Positions 7,364 to 15,427 of a DNA stretch of 30,089 nt are shown piece after piece (the stretch's first letter is position 1; each line of letters begins with the position of its first letter). Where the stretch lies: the NCBI GenBank assembly GCA_002359895.1, contig DEOB01000003.1, forward strand, positions 1-30,089, in the 5' to 3' direction. Source of the DNA: Stenotrophomonas sp. UBA2629. GTDB taxonomy: Bacteria; Pseudomonadota; Gammaproteobacteria; Xanthomonadales; Xanthomonadaceae. A program made the position numbers and the translations under genes. The notes under the pieces were generated by a model that was not told the origin of the DNA, did no database searches, and saw only the letters and a list, made by a program, of their open reading frames with translations.

Positions 7364-10023
7364 GACGCCTCCATCAGGATAAAACCAGCCCGGCCCGCTT
7401 CAACGCCTTCAGGCACCTGAAAATCAAGGCTGCAACGCTGATCCGGCGCCGCACCCCACTCCACCTGTAGTTGCCCCGCCCGCTGCTCGCTGCGCACATA
7501 CAGGCGACCGCCTTGCCCCACCATGCCCACGGATTGGCCCTGCGCATCGCGCACCTGTGCGCCAAACGGCAATGTGCGGCCATCGGCATTACGCACCTGG
7601 ATCAGCAGTGCCGCGCCGCGCCGGGTGTCGAAGCGCACATGGCTGATGGCACCGGCAAAGGGGGCTACCGACTGGCTGCTGCTTTCCAGTTCAACGTCAT
7701 GGGCCATGCCATCCGGATCCAGCGTGATGGTGTTGAGCCGGTAAGGCGACACATACGGCACCACCGCATAACCACGGCCATCAACCCGTAGACCCGAGGC
7801 ATTGGACACTCTTGCATCGCGTGCTCCCGGGGCCTCGATCAGCACCATGGTGTCGCCACGCTGGGGCGCCAACGTGACGCCGCCTGCATGCACCAGGAGG
7901 CTGCCGTTGGCGCCCACCGATGCCTGCTGGTAGTCATCGGAGCGGCTATAGGAAGCGCTCAAAGCCGAGTAAGGGCTCCGGTACTGGGCATTGGCAACGG
8001 CGGTGGTACCGCCCGCTCGGGTATCGGACAAGGCCAAGCCATAATTGAAGTTGTAGTCGGTGCCGGCAGAACCGGTAATGCCAACACGGCTGCTTTCGTA
8101 ACCACCCTTGTCGCGCGCACCGAGGTCGGCACTGAGCGCCACTGGATGCGAGCCCCGCCCCAGCGGCACGCTCATTGAGAGCAGGTATTGCGTGTCAGCG
8201 CCACCAAACATGCTCTCCTGCGTGCGTAGTGCCGAAAGGCCAAAGCTCAATGCACGCCATGCGTTGTTGTAACCAAGCTGATACTGCTTGGCTGTACCCG
8301 GACGGCCATAAAAATCGCGCACCGACCCAGTCATATACATCGCCCCCCAGCGCTTGCCCAAGGGTTGGTTCAAGGTGAGCTGAAACTGGCTGCGCGGCCG
8401 CCCACGTGTATTTGATGCCATCCCCCGCTCGTCGGCATCGCGCGCGTATACCGCGTCCTGCAAGCCGTAGAAGCCGTCGGTGGAATAACGATAGGCCGCC
8501 AGCGTCAGGTTGGTGCCGGTCTCGCCGATCATGTTGCTGTAGCTCAACCGCATACTTGCACCGGTGCTGTCCGCGCTGCGCTCGAAGGTGGTCCGCGCAT
8601 GGGTGATGTCGGCAGCGAAGGCGCCGACCTGTGTGGACACACCCAAGCCATACAGCAGCGACAGGTAGCCTTCGCTCAAGGCGCTGCCGCCATACACCGT
8701 GAGCTGGTTGCCAATACCCCGCTGGTAGGTGCCCTGCAACAGCCAGGGCTCATCAACCAGCATGTCGTTGCGTACCTGCCCCACAGTGATGGCGTAGCGT
8801 GATGCGCCTGGGCGCAGCATCTGCGCCACAGAACCAAAAGGCACAGCAAACTCACGGCGACGGCCGTCTGCCTCAACCACGCTTACTTCCAGATCACCGC
8901 CATAACCGGTGGGGTACAGGTCATCAATCACGAAGCTGCCCGGCGACACGGTCGCCGAGTAGATCAGCTGTTGGTTCTGCCGCACTTCCACGCGCGCGTT
9001 GGTCTCAGCGATGCCGCGCACGACCGGCGCATAGCCGCGCATCGAATCGGGCAGCATGCGGTCGTCACTGACTAGATTGGCGCCACGATAGGCGATGGAG
9101 TCGAACAGTTCACCATTGGTATAGGCCTCGCCCAAGGTGAGCAGGCCTCGCACCTGTGGAATGCCACGCTGTACATAGGTGGCAATATTCTGCCAGTGGC
9201 GACCATCGCCTTCTGCCCACGTCAAATTGGAGTCGTGACGTAGCTGCCACCCGCCTAGATTCAGGCCGGCGTTCAAGCCGAGATAGGCGTTGCGATTTCG
9301 CTCCCCACCCGGCAATCGGTTGTCGTTGTCCATCGCACTGAAGCTGTAACCCAAAAAGCCGGCGTTGATGCCCCGGTCCCACAGGGCGGGATTAACGTAA
9401 CCGCGTGCTTCGCGTCGCAGGTATGCCTGCGGAATGCTCAGGTCGTAGCGCAGATTGCTGCTGTCATAGATGCCGAAGGCATCTGGAATGCGCGTCGACA
9501 CCGGGGAACATTCATTGGCATTTTCAGTATTGACTGCTTGCTGTGGCAGCTGGGCGGTATCGACCCCCATTTCCTCAAGCAGCGTCAGATCCAGGCAAGC
9601 ATCCACCTGGCCCTGCGCATCGCCTTTGAAGGTTAGGCTGCGACGCCCTTGCCAACTACCGTTGACGTAGATATCCAAGCGGTAGTCACCGGCCACCATC
9701 GGGTTGCCATTGCGGAACGCCGACAGGTCCACCTGTTTGGCATCTCCGGACAGAAAGCCAGCATTGAACTGGGCCTGTTTCGGCACTTCACCGCCATTGG
9801 CCGCACTACGCGACCGCAGTGACTGTTCACCCAGATTCGGCGCTGGCGCAGCCACCACCGATTGCAAGCAGGCCATGCTTGCCAACAATGTAACCAATGT
9901 GGGTAACGGCCTGGAGGAACGCCGTAAGGGGCATGCCAGCGCCCGATGTATCGACATGGCCAGTTCATTCACGGTCACGCGCGCATTCCTTCGCAGAGAG
10001 GACGACAAAGCAGTCATGGACAT
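7354..10023 (-). CDS. Outer-membrane fimbrial usher (FimD/PapC family)
   Basis: At 889 residues it has full usher length. The order seen is an N-terminal signal region, then the periplasmic chaperone-binding domain (AQFNAGFLSGDAKQVDLSAFRNGNPMVAGDYRLDIYVNGSW). A long beta-barrel with Tyr/Gly-alternating strands follows (GYSFSAMDNDNRLPGG, LGLNAGLNLGGWQLRHDS, QRGIPQVRGLLTLGEAYTNGELFDS). The plug region is APVVRGIAETNARVEVRQNQ...FVIDDLYPTGYGGDLEVSVVEADG, and the C-terminal domains end PDQRCSLDFQVPEG. The usher recruits chaperone-subunit complexes and threads the pilus through the outer membrane. Only 3 nt separate it from the chaperone stop. The start could also be an internal Met at residue 23 (MSIHRALACPL), which would place the hydrophobic signal nearer the N-terminus. 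Confidence 0.95.
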   Translation of the reverse strand: MSMTALSSSLRRNARVTVNELAMSIHRALACPLRRSSRPLPTLVTLLASMACLQSVVAAPAPNLGEQSLRSRSAANGGEVPKQAQFNAGFLSGDAKQVDLSAFRNGNPMVAGDYRLDIYVNGSWQGRRSLTFKGDAQGQVDACLDLTLLEEMGVDTAQLPQQAVNTENANECSPVSTRIPDAFGIYDSSNLRYDLSIPQAYLRREARGYVNPALWDRGINAGFLGYSFSAMDNDNRLPGGERNRNAYLGLNAGLNLGGWQLRHDSNLTWAEGDGRHWQNIATYVQRGIPQVRGLLTLGEAYTNGELFDSIAYRGANLVSDDRMLPDSMRGYAPVVRGIAETNARVEVRQNQQLIYSATVSPGSFVIDDLYPTGYGGDLEVSVVEADGRRREFAVPFGSVAQMLRPGASRYAITVGQVRNDMLVDEPWLLQGTYQRGIGNQLTVYGGSALSEGYLSLLYGLGVSTQVGAFAADITHARTTFERSADSTGASMRLSYSNMIGETGTNLTLAAYRYSTDGFYGLQDAVYARDADERGMASNTRGRPRSQFQLTLNQPLGKRWGAMYMTGSVRDFYGRPGTAKQYQLGYNNAWRALSFGLSALRTQESMFGGADTQYLLSMSVPLGRGSHPVALSADLGARDKGGYESSRVGITGSAGTDYNFNYGLALSDTRAGGTTAVANAQYRSPYSALSASYSRSDDYQQASVGANGSLLVHAGGVTLAPQRGDTMVLIEAPGARDARVSNASGLRVDGRGYAVVPYVSPYRLNTITLDPDGMAHDVELESSSQSVAPFAGAISHVRFDTRRGAALLIQVRNADGRTLPFGAQVRDAQGQSVGMVGQGGRLYVRSEQRAGQLQVEWGAAPDQRCSLDFQVPEGVEAGRAGFILMEASCR

Positions 10024-10026
10024 GGC

Positions 10027-10752
10027 TCATGGCCCACTGTTGACGCGGGCGGTATGTTCCGTTCGTCCGCCGTAATCGTTGATGCTCGAGAAGCGCACCG
10101 CATTGGTAGCCGCCGGCACATCCAAGTCCAGACTCTGCAGCGGTGGGACCATCTGTCCTTTGTCGTCGATGGTTGTCTCGACGCCGCCGGCCACCACGTG
10201 TATCTCTGCCAGCGTCACGTGAAATGGCGTCGGGTTTTCAACGCGCAGCTTCCCTCCAGCGAGTGTCCAGCGCAGCACCGCAGGTGCGGAGTTGGCATAG
10301 CCTTCGAGGCCTTGTGGGCGATAGAACAGCTTCAGCCGCGAACGGAACGCGACCTGCAGAAAGTTCTGCTCGTCACCCTCAGCCTGTTCTGGTGTTGGCG
10401 GCACATCCAACACATTGAGCCAGAACAGTGATTCGCGATCGGACGGCAACTCACCACCGGAGAAGATCAGCCGCAACGCTTGGCTACGCCCCGGTTCCAC
10501 CCGCGCGATGGGAGGGGTAAGCATGAAAGGCGCATCACTGCTGTCTGGCGTCTGTTCCGGGTCGCCGTTATCCACCCATGCCTGTACCAGCGACGGTGCC
10601 TGACCGTCATTACTCACCTGTACGGTGACCTCCCGGGCTTGTGCGGGGTATATCACCCGCGTGCCGTTGATCACCACACCGGCCAGCGCGTGCGCGCAAG
10701 GCAAACACATCAACGCTGTCAGCAACAGCGCCTTTCCAGAAAATGCAGTCAT
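10027..10752 (-). CDS. Periplasmic fimbrial chaperone (PapD/FimC family)
   Basis: From ATG 10752 the product is 241 residues with signal peptide MTAFSGKALLLTALMCLPCAHALA. Two Ig-like domains follow. The N-domain has the subunit-binding strand with INGTRVIYPAQAREVTVQVSN, the PPIARVEPGRSQALRLIF strand and RESLFWLNVLDVPP. A conserved Lys lies in SRLKLFYRP, and the C-domain has the family signature SSINDYGGRTE. It caps pilin subunits by donor-strand complementation before they reach the usher. The open frame extends 25 codons upstream to 10827, but that part lacks signal-peptide character. In-frame GTG codons at 10755 and 10761, near a GGGGGCGG Shine-Dalgarno-like run, are alternative starts. It lies between pilin and usher in the usual operon order. 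Confidence 0.93.
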   Translation of the reverse strand: MTAFSGKALLLTALMCLPCAHALAGVVINGTRVIYPAQAREVTVQVSNDGQAPSLVQAWVDNGDPEQTPDSSDAPFMLTPPIARVEPGRSQALRLIFSGGELPSDRESLFWLNVLDVPPTPEQAEGDEQNFLQVAFRSRLKLFYRPQGLEGYANSAPAVLRWTLAGGKLRVENPTPFHVTLAEIHVVAGGVETTIDDKGQMVPPLQSLDLDVPAATNAVRFSSINDYGGRTEHTARVNSGP

Positions 10753-10830
10753 CACGAACACCCGCCCCCTACCAGGATTCAAAAACGGATGGCCGGTGCA
10801 GATGCAGCCGGCCATCACTGCCGCCATCTA

Positions 10831-11373
10831 TCAGTTGTAGATGAGCGTGTACTTGACGCTGGTACTGACCTCACCAGCACCCGCCGGAGCAGTGGCGTAG
10901 TACTCGGCGAAGTAGTTCAGATTGGCACTACCATCAGGAGCCACCGTCACCCACTGTGAGTTGGTTTGCGCACCACCCACACCGGCAGCCAACACCGGCA
11001 GGAACTCGCTGTTTGAGCCCAACAGCTGGATCTGTACATTGCCTGCCGGTGTGGTGCTCGCCTGGTTGAGCAAACGGCCCGTGTTGAAGTCAACAGTGGA
11101 GCCAGGCTCGAAGTACGCCGCCACATCACCTGCCGTACAGCCGGTGAGGTTGATCGAGAACGGCGTGCGTCCTGCCGTTGCCCCTTCTGCGGGCAGGCTG
11201 CCACTAGCCACGGTGGGCAGAGTGACGGACTGGTCTGCGCTACCGCCCTGGGTGACGATGGTGCACGTGCTGGCCGAGATCGTGCCGGTGAAGGTGATGG
11301 TGCCGTCGGCCGCATTGGCCACCAGCGGTGCCGAAGCCAGCATCAAAACAGCAACGAGATTGATTGTGCGCAT
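10831..11373 (-). CDS. Major fimbrial subunit (type 1 pilin)
   Basis: The 180-residue exported pilin has signal peptide MRTINLVAVLMLASAPLVANA and mature start ADGTITFTGTISASTC. It shows the two pilin cysteines (Cys37 and Cys79), a donor strand at the mature N-terminus and the penultimate-Tyr end VKYTLIYN. It is the first gene of the leftward chaperone-usher operon, which fits the most abundant shaft subunit. By gene order and neighbourhood it may be the counterpart of S. maltophilia SMF-1, but I recall that locus only from memory and leave the symbol blank. A gap of 78 bp separates it from the chaperone start. The leader before the ATG has a U-rich stretch and a distant GGGG Shine-Dalgarno-like run. 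Confidence 0.9.
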   Translation of the reverse strand: MRTINLVAVLMLASAPLVANAADGTITFTGTISASTCTIVTQGGSADQSVTLPTVASGSLPAEGATAGRTPFSINLTGCTAGDVAAYFEPGSTVDFNTGRLLNQASTTPAGNVQIQLLGSNSEFLPVLAAGVGGAQTNSQWVTVAPDGSANLNYFAEYYATAPAGAGEVSTSVKYTLIYN

Positions 11374-11754
11374 TGCGTCTACTTATCCCCACTGAAAAAT
11401 AAAAAGAGGGGTGCAGTACAAGGACACTACGTACCGCTACACATCCCTGTGCTCCACCCGATTGCGGAAAGCCTGCGGGGCAATTCCGTGGCGAAAGTCT
11501 AGGAATAAATGTGACGCATGTCGGAAAACGCTTCCACTTCGGGGCTTTGACAACAGTTGAGCGCCGCGCTAGCTGATGGGAAATCCACGCCTCTTTGATT
11601 CCCGAAAGTCGCCACCTTCTGTAGGAAAAGTCACCACAGAAAACAGCGGCAGGCGACACTCTTCCCAGGCTGAAAATTCACCAAACGCGCTGCGTGACGG
11701 AATGCACATATTCGAACACCGCATGAACCCATCTCGCTGGATCGTGCGCTTACT
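11374..11754. other. Divergent control region between pilin operon and small pilin-like gene
   Basis: About 380 bp without a convincing gene, and richer in A+T than the flanks. A consensus-like TTGACA (11547-11552) faces right but lacks a good -10 at 17 bp. A spaced inverted repeat ATTCC...GGAAT (11482-11505) lies on the pilin side. I looked for a pair of identical short inverted repeats flanking a promoter, as in an invertible fim switch, and did not find one. Confidence 0.5.
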
Positions 11755-11778
11755 CATTTCTCCCCAAGAGGAGAAATG
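11755..11778 (+). promoter_or_regulatory. Perfect hairpin sequestering the ribosome binding site of the small pilin-like gene
   Basis: CATTTCTCC (11755-11763) pairs perfectly with GGAGAAATG (11770-11778) around a 6-nt loop CCAAGA. The right arm contains the Shine-Dalgarno GGAG, and the ATG follows at 11781. In mRNA this stem would hide the ribosome binding site, which points to translational control, for example by temperature, a protein or a small RNA. Confidence 0.6.
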
Positions 11779-11780
11779 CC

Positions 11781-12128
11781 ATGAAAACCACGCATTTACT
11801 GCAGGTAGCCGTGCTCTCGCTCGCAGCAATGACAGCCCATGCAGCCACGGGCACCCTGCGTTTCAGTGGCCGTGTGGTGGACGCTGCCTGTTCACCGCGC
11901 ATCAATGGCGTGCAGCAATTGCACCTGGATGCCTGCCCCATTGCGGCAGATGGCTTGCGTGTGTTCGCCAACACCCCCGTAAAGGCCCGGGCATCAGGCA
12001 AAACGGGCGTAAAAACACTGCGCCTGTCCAACCGCGTTCAAGGTACAGACGAGCGCACATTCTCCGATCAATACCCGCTACAAGCACCCAGCAGCGGCAG
12101 CTATGTGGTGATCATCGACTACCCGTGA
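11781..12128 (+). CDS. Small secreted pilin-like protein, function unknown
   Basis: The 115-residue protein has signal peptide MKTTHLLQVAVLSLAAMTAHA. The mature start ATGTLRFSGRVVDAAC has the strand pattern and first cysteine (Cys37) of type 1 pilins; the major pilin across the intergenic region also has its first Cys at residue 37. The second Cys is at 52, much closer than normal. The C-terminus SYVVIIDYP again looks like the pilin beta-zipper with a penultimate-region Tyr. It is therefore a shortened pilin fold, about 95 mature residues against roughly 150. It is transcribed divergently from the pilus operon and preceded by a strong but hairpin-covered Shine-Dalgarno. A minor, terminating or regulatory subunit is possible, but nothing proves it; I do not recognise a named family. 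Confidence 0.75.
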   Translation: MKTTHLLQVAVLSLAAMTAHAATGTLRFSGRVVDAACSPRINGVQQLHLDACPIAADGLRVFANTPVKARASGKTGVKTLRLSNRVQGTDERTFSDQYPLQAPSSGSYVVIIDYP

Positions 12129-12389
12129 GCACCCCGGCAGGTGCGTTTTCCAGACGGATGTAGGGGCCGTTGCAGCCCAAGTCACCCTGCCACGCGACCC
12201 GCTGCTCCATGCAGCGGGCCCGCATCACCGGCTGCGTGGAGCCCAGCTGAGCCCGCAGGCCCACACTGTACCCACGGAATGACAAACACTGCGCTTGTTT
12301 TTGAGCGTGTGCCGGCTCAATGCCGGTTATTCAAACAAAACAGCGGCGAACCGAATGCAGTGCCTACAGCACTGCGCGCGCGTGCGGTT
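12129..12389. other. Intergenic, small hairpin only
   Basis: No convincing gene is seen. A 7-bp perfect hairpin GCAGTGC / GCACTGC (12357-12375, loop CTACA) lies just beyond the pncB stop, but no T-run follows on the - strand, so it is at best a weak transcript end. Confidence 0.4.
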
Positions 12390-13574
12390 TCATTCGCCGG
12401 CGGTAGCCGGCACCTGAAACACCTGCCTCAGGTAGGACAGGTAACCCGGGTCATCGCACATGCTCTTGCCCGGCGAATCGCTGAGCTTGGCTACGGGCTG
12501 GCCGTTACAGCGGACCATCTTGATGACGATGTTCAACGGCGTGGGGCCCAGATCGTTGGTCAGATGGGTGCCCACGCCAAACGCCACCTGGCAGCGACCG
12601 CGGAAGTAATCAAACAGCTGCATCACCTTCTCGATGTTCAGACCGTCGCTGAACACCAGAATCTTGCTGGCCGGATCGGTGCGGTTGGCCTTGAAGTGGG
12701 CCAGCATGCGGTCGCCCCAGCTGAAAGGGTCGCCGGAGTCATGGCGCACACCATCAAACAACTTGCAGAAATAGGTGTCGAAGTCATTGAGGAACGCATC
12801 CAGGCCAACCACATCCGACAAGGCGATACCCAGATCGCCCCGGTACTCGCGTGCCCATGATTCCAATGCGGCAACCTGCGAATCACGCAGACGCGGGCCC
12901 AATGCCTGGAACGCCTGCAGGTATTCGTGCGCCATGGTGCCGTGCGGCGTCATGCCATACATGCGTGCGAAGTGGACGTTGCTGGTGCCGACAAACTGCG
13001 GCCCCAACGCGTCACGCAGCATCGGCAGCATGGTGCTGTGCCACTGCCGTGAATAACGGCGGCGGGTACCGTAATCGGCGATGCGGCAATTCTCGAAGCC
13101 GGGTGTGTCACGCAGCAATGCGGTTTTTGCCTTCAGGCGGCGCTCGCCTTCGCTGAAATCATTGCTGCCGGTGTTGCGGAACCACACTTCATTGATGATG
13201 GCCAACAACGGCACTTCAAACATGATGGTGTGCAGCCACGGGCCGGTGATGTCCAGCTCGATCTCGCCGGGCACGGTCTGCGAGGCGCGCAACGTGATGT
13301 ATTTGCGGTCGAGGTGGAACAGGCCGAGGAAGTCGGCGAAGTCAGGTTTCACAAAGCGCAGCCGGCGCATGTATTCCAGCTCATCGCTGGAGAAGCGCAG
13401 GCTGCACAGGTGATCAATCTCGGCGTTGATCTCGTCCAGGTAGCGCGCCAGGTCGATACCCTGCGTGCGGCACTTGAACCGGTACTGGACGATGGCGCCG
13501 GGGTACTGATGCAGCACCGCCTGCATCATCGTGAACTTGTAGAGGTCGGTGTCGAGCAGGGATTGGATGATCAT
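12390..13574 (-). CDS. pncB: Nicotinate phosphoribosyltransferase
   Basis: Converts nicotinate and PRPP, with ATP, to nicotinate mononucleotide in the NAD salvage (Preiss-Handler) pathway; cytosolic. At 394 residues it is close to E. coli PncB (400) and aligns along its length. Shared blocks are SLLDTDLYKFTMMQAV at the start, WEVPLLAVI-like FEVPLLAIINE (119-129), DYGTRRRYSR (167-176), FVGTSN (194-199), TPHGTMAHE (209-217, holding the histidine that is phosphorylated in this enzyme, here His216), the PRPP-side GVRHDSGDPFSWG (275-287), LVFSDGLN (306-313), FGVGTHLTND (332-341) and PVAKLSDSPGK (360-370). It lies 110 bp downstream of the glycosyltransferase pair on the same strand. It may be read through from the xps operon or have its own promoter; a CATAAT lies about 7 bp before its ATG, too close to be a clear -10. 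Confidence 0.96.
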   Translation of the reverse strand: MIIQSLLDTDLYKFTMMQAVLHQYPGAIVQYRFKCRTQGIDLARYLDEINAEIDHLCSLRFSSDELEYMRRLRFVKPDFADFLGLFHLDRKYITLRASQTVPGEIELDITGPWLHTIMFEVPLLAIINEVWFRNTGSNDFSEGERRLKAKTALLRDTPGFENCRIADYGTRRRYSRQWHSTMLPMLRDALGPQFVGTSNVHFARMYGMTPHGTMAHEYLQAFQALGPRLRDSQVAALESWAREYRGDLGIALSDVVGLDAFLNDFDTYFCKLFDGVRHDSGDPFSWGDRMLAHFKANRTDPASKILVFSDGLNIEKVMQLFDYFRGRCQVAFGVGTHLTNDLGPTPLNIVIKMVRCNGQPVAKLSDSPGKSMCDDPGYLSYLRQVFQVPATAGE

Positions 13575-13684
13575 GGCCGCATTATGCGCTGCCCATGCGG
13601 CTGACCATGCGAAGGCCGGGCATCTTGTTCACCTGCCATGGCAGGCCTCTGTGCGCACACCACGCGCTGCCCGTGAGCAGAGAG

Positions 13685-14518
13685 TCAACGCAGCAGCAGA
13701 CGCGGCACCTGCAGCGCGGCATGTGCCCAGATGGCGCCCCATACGCCGATGCGTACCGGTAGGCTGCGCTGCCTTGCCTCGAATTTGCAGAAATACCGCC
13801 ACAGCCCGCGGTGCTTATGCCATTCCACAAAGAACGGGCGCGAGCGGCTGGATACGCCGCGCACGTGCACCACCTGCAGGTCATTGGCGATGGCGACCGT
13901 GGCACCGGCCTGACGCGCGCGGCGGCACAGGTCCAGGTCTTCGGCATGCAGCCGATAGCCCCGGTCCCAGCCACCCAGCCGCATCAGCAGGCTGCGTGGC
14001 ATCAACAACAAGGCACCGGACAAGGCCTGCACCACCTGCAGCGGTGCCGAGTGATCGGCCGGCACCGAGAGCCGCGAACCCGCACCGGGGTGACGCAACA
14101 TCGCGGCAAAATCCGGATCGCGGCGGCGTACCGCTGCATCCGCATTGCCCTGCTCGTCCACCTGCTCCACACCCAGCACGCAATCGCCCAGCGGCTGGCC
14201 AAGGTCGCGCAGCCGCGCCAATGTCTGCGGCTCCACCAGCAGGTCCGGGTTGACGAAGGCCAACCACGGCGCGCTGCATTCTTCCGCGCCTTGGTTGCAG
14301 GCGGTGGCGAAGCCGGGGTTGTCAGGGTTGGCGATGAAACGCACTCGCGCGTCGGCCACGGCATGACGCTGTGCGATGTCCATCGAACCATCGCTGGAGT
14401 TGTTGTCCACCACGCGTATCTCGCTCACATCCTGTGCGGCGCGCAGCCGCAGCAGGCATTCATCCAGCGTGCTCGCGCTCTGGTAACTGACAACAACAAC
14501 GGCAATCGACTGGCTCAC
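13685..14518 (-). CDS. GT2-family glycosyltransferase (rhamnosyltransferase-like)
   Basis: The 277-residue cytoplasmic or membrane-associated GT-A enzyme opens IAVVVVSYQSASTLDECL. It has VDNNSSDGS (37-45), NPGFATACNQG (67-77), the donor/metal-site region FVNPDLLVEP (88-97) and EDLDLC (193-198) followed by a basic patch. These are the marks of the WbbL/rhamnosyltransferase-like branch of family GT2, used in polysaccharide or glycan chain building. The GTG start at 14518 overlaps the upstream partner's stop by 4 nt (GTGA), so the two are translationally coupled. Its acceptor is unknown. No nucleotide-sugar pathway genes or flippase are nearby, so the sugar cannot be inferred from context. Confidence 0.85.
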   Translation of the reverse strand: MSQSIAVVVVSYQSASTLDECLLRLRAAQDVSEIRVVDNNSSDGSMDIAQRHAVADARVRFIANPDNPGFATACNQGAEECSAPWLAFVNPDLLVEPQTLARLRDLGQPLGDCVLGVEQVDEQGNADAAVRRRDPDFAAMLRHPGAGSRLSVPADHSAPLQVVQALSGALLLMPRSLLMRLGGWDRGYRLHAEDLDLCRRARQAGATVAIANDLQVVHVRGVSSRSRPFFVEWHKHRGLWRYFCKFEARQRSLPVRIGVWGAIWAHAALQVPRLLLR

Positions 14519-15375
14519 ACCTGCTCCGCACCTGGTAGGGAACCACAGGCGTCAAAGAGGTCGCGCTGCGGCTGCGGCATTATCGCCTGCTCGCACAATG
14601 CCCGCAGGTGACCACGATGGGCATCCAGCGGGTCGTGCATGAGAAAGCCGGCCAGCCGCGCCGTCCAGGTTGGCCAACGGTTGGCCAGTACGTCCATGTC
14701 ACCTTCGGCCAAGCGCCCCTCCTGCTGGCGGCCGACGAAGGCGTTGTCACACAGCACGTTGCGCCAGCCCAAACCGGACATGCGCAGGCTCAGATCCACC
14801 AGCGCGGCGTACCAGGAGTTGTAGCTCTCGGTATCCAGGCCGCCAGCACGGCGCCGGGCACTGCCACGGATCAACACCGCATGGGTCACCGCCGAAGGCA
14901 ACTCCGGGTGCAGCAGCGGCATGTTCGCCAGCGCCTGCGTCAGCCGCAGCGGGTCTGCCGGAAGAGGATTCACTTCGCCCACGCGCGGCCAAGCCACGGA
15001 TTCACCGGCATTGCTCCACGGCGTGGCGGTGGCGATGGAGGCGTCACGCGCCAGGCAGGCCTGCAGCTGCTGCAGCCAGCCGGGCATCGGCACGCTGTCC
15101 GGTGCCAGCACTGCCACATCCAGCCCATCGCAGGCGCGCAGCATTTCATCCAGATGTGCCGCTTCGCCCAGTGACCGCGCGCGGCGCGTGTACTCGGCCT
15201 GCAGCATGGTGTGCGCCAGCCAATGCTCGACCACCGCCTGCGCACGAGGCCCGGCCTGTGCGTCATCGGCCAACCACACCGACGTGCCCGCCGGTGTGGT
15301 CTGATCCAACGCGGCGAGGCAACGATCCAATGCGTCATCGTCCACGCCCAACGGCAACAACACGATCACATCCAC
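14515..15375 (-). CDS. Divergent glycosyltransferase-like protein (GT-A fold)
   Basis: The 286-residue protein has an N-terminal Rossmann-like half resembling GT2 enzymes: MDVIVLLPLGVDDDALDRCLAAL, then VWLADDAQAG, then the DxD-region equivalent VAVLAPDSVPMPGWL (about 88-102). The C-terminal half has TESYNSWYAALVDLSLRMSGLGWRNVLCDNAFVGR, a pattern seen near the end of GT2 domains. The usual DNNSxDGS motif is not evident, so it may be a diverged or partner subunit rather than an active transferase. The start is a GTG with GGAAGGGG directly before it; a second in-frame GTG at 15369 would have better spacing. It begins 52 bp after the xpsD stop with no terminator between, suggesting co-transcription with the secretion genes. 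Confidence 0.7.
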   Translation of the reverse strand: MDVIVLLPLGVDDDALDRCLAALDQTTPAGTSVWLADDAQAGPRAQAVVEHWLAHTMLQAEYTRRARSLGEAAHLDEMLRACDGLDVAVLAPDSVPMPGWLQQLQACLARDASIATATPWSNAGESVAWPRVGEVNPLPADPLRLTQALANMPLLHPELPSAVTHAVLIRGSARRRAGGLDTESYNSWYAALVDLSLRMSGLGWRNVLCDNAFVGRQQEGRLAEGDMDVLANRWPTWTARLAGFLMHDPLDAHRGHLRALCEQAIMPQPQRDLFDACGSLPGAEQV

Positions 15376-15427
15376 CCCCTTCCATCCAGATCAGGCACAG
15401 CAGCCAACGCGTGTGCCTGGGCGTGCA

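Noticed and set aside
11374..11780. Possible invertible fim-type promoter switch
   Set aside because: No pair of identical inverted repeats flanks a promoter, and no recombinase gene is in the window.
12357..12375. Hairpin beyond pncB as an intrinsic terminator
   Set aside because: The stem is only 7 bp and no T-run follows on the - strand.
12141..12860. Long + strand open frame after the mini-pilin gene
   Set aside because: It runs antisense into pncB, has a Pro/Ala/Arg-rich start without a ribosome binding site, and no family resemblance.
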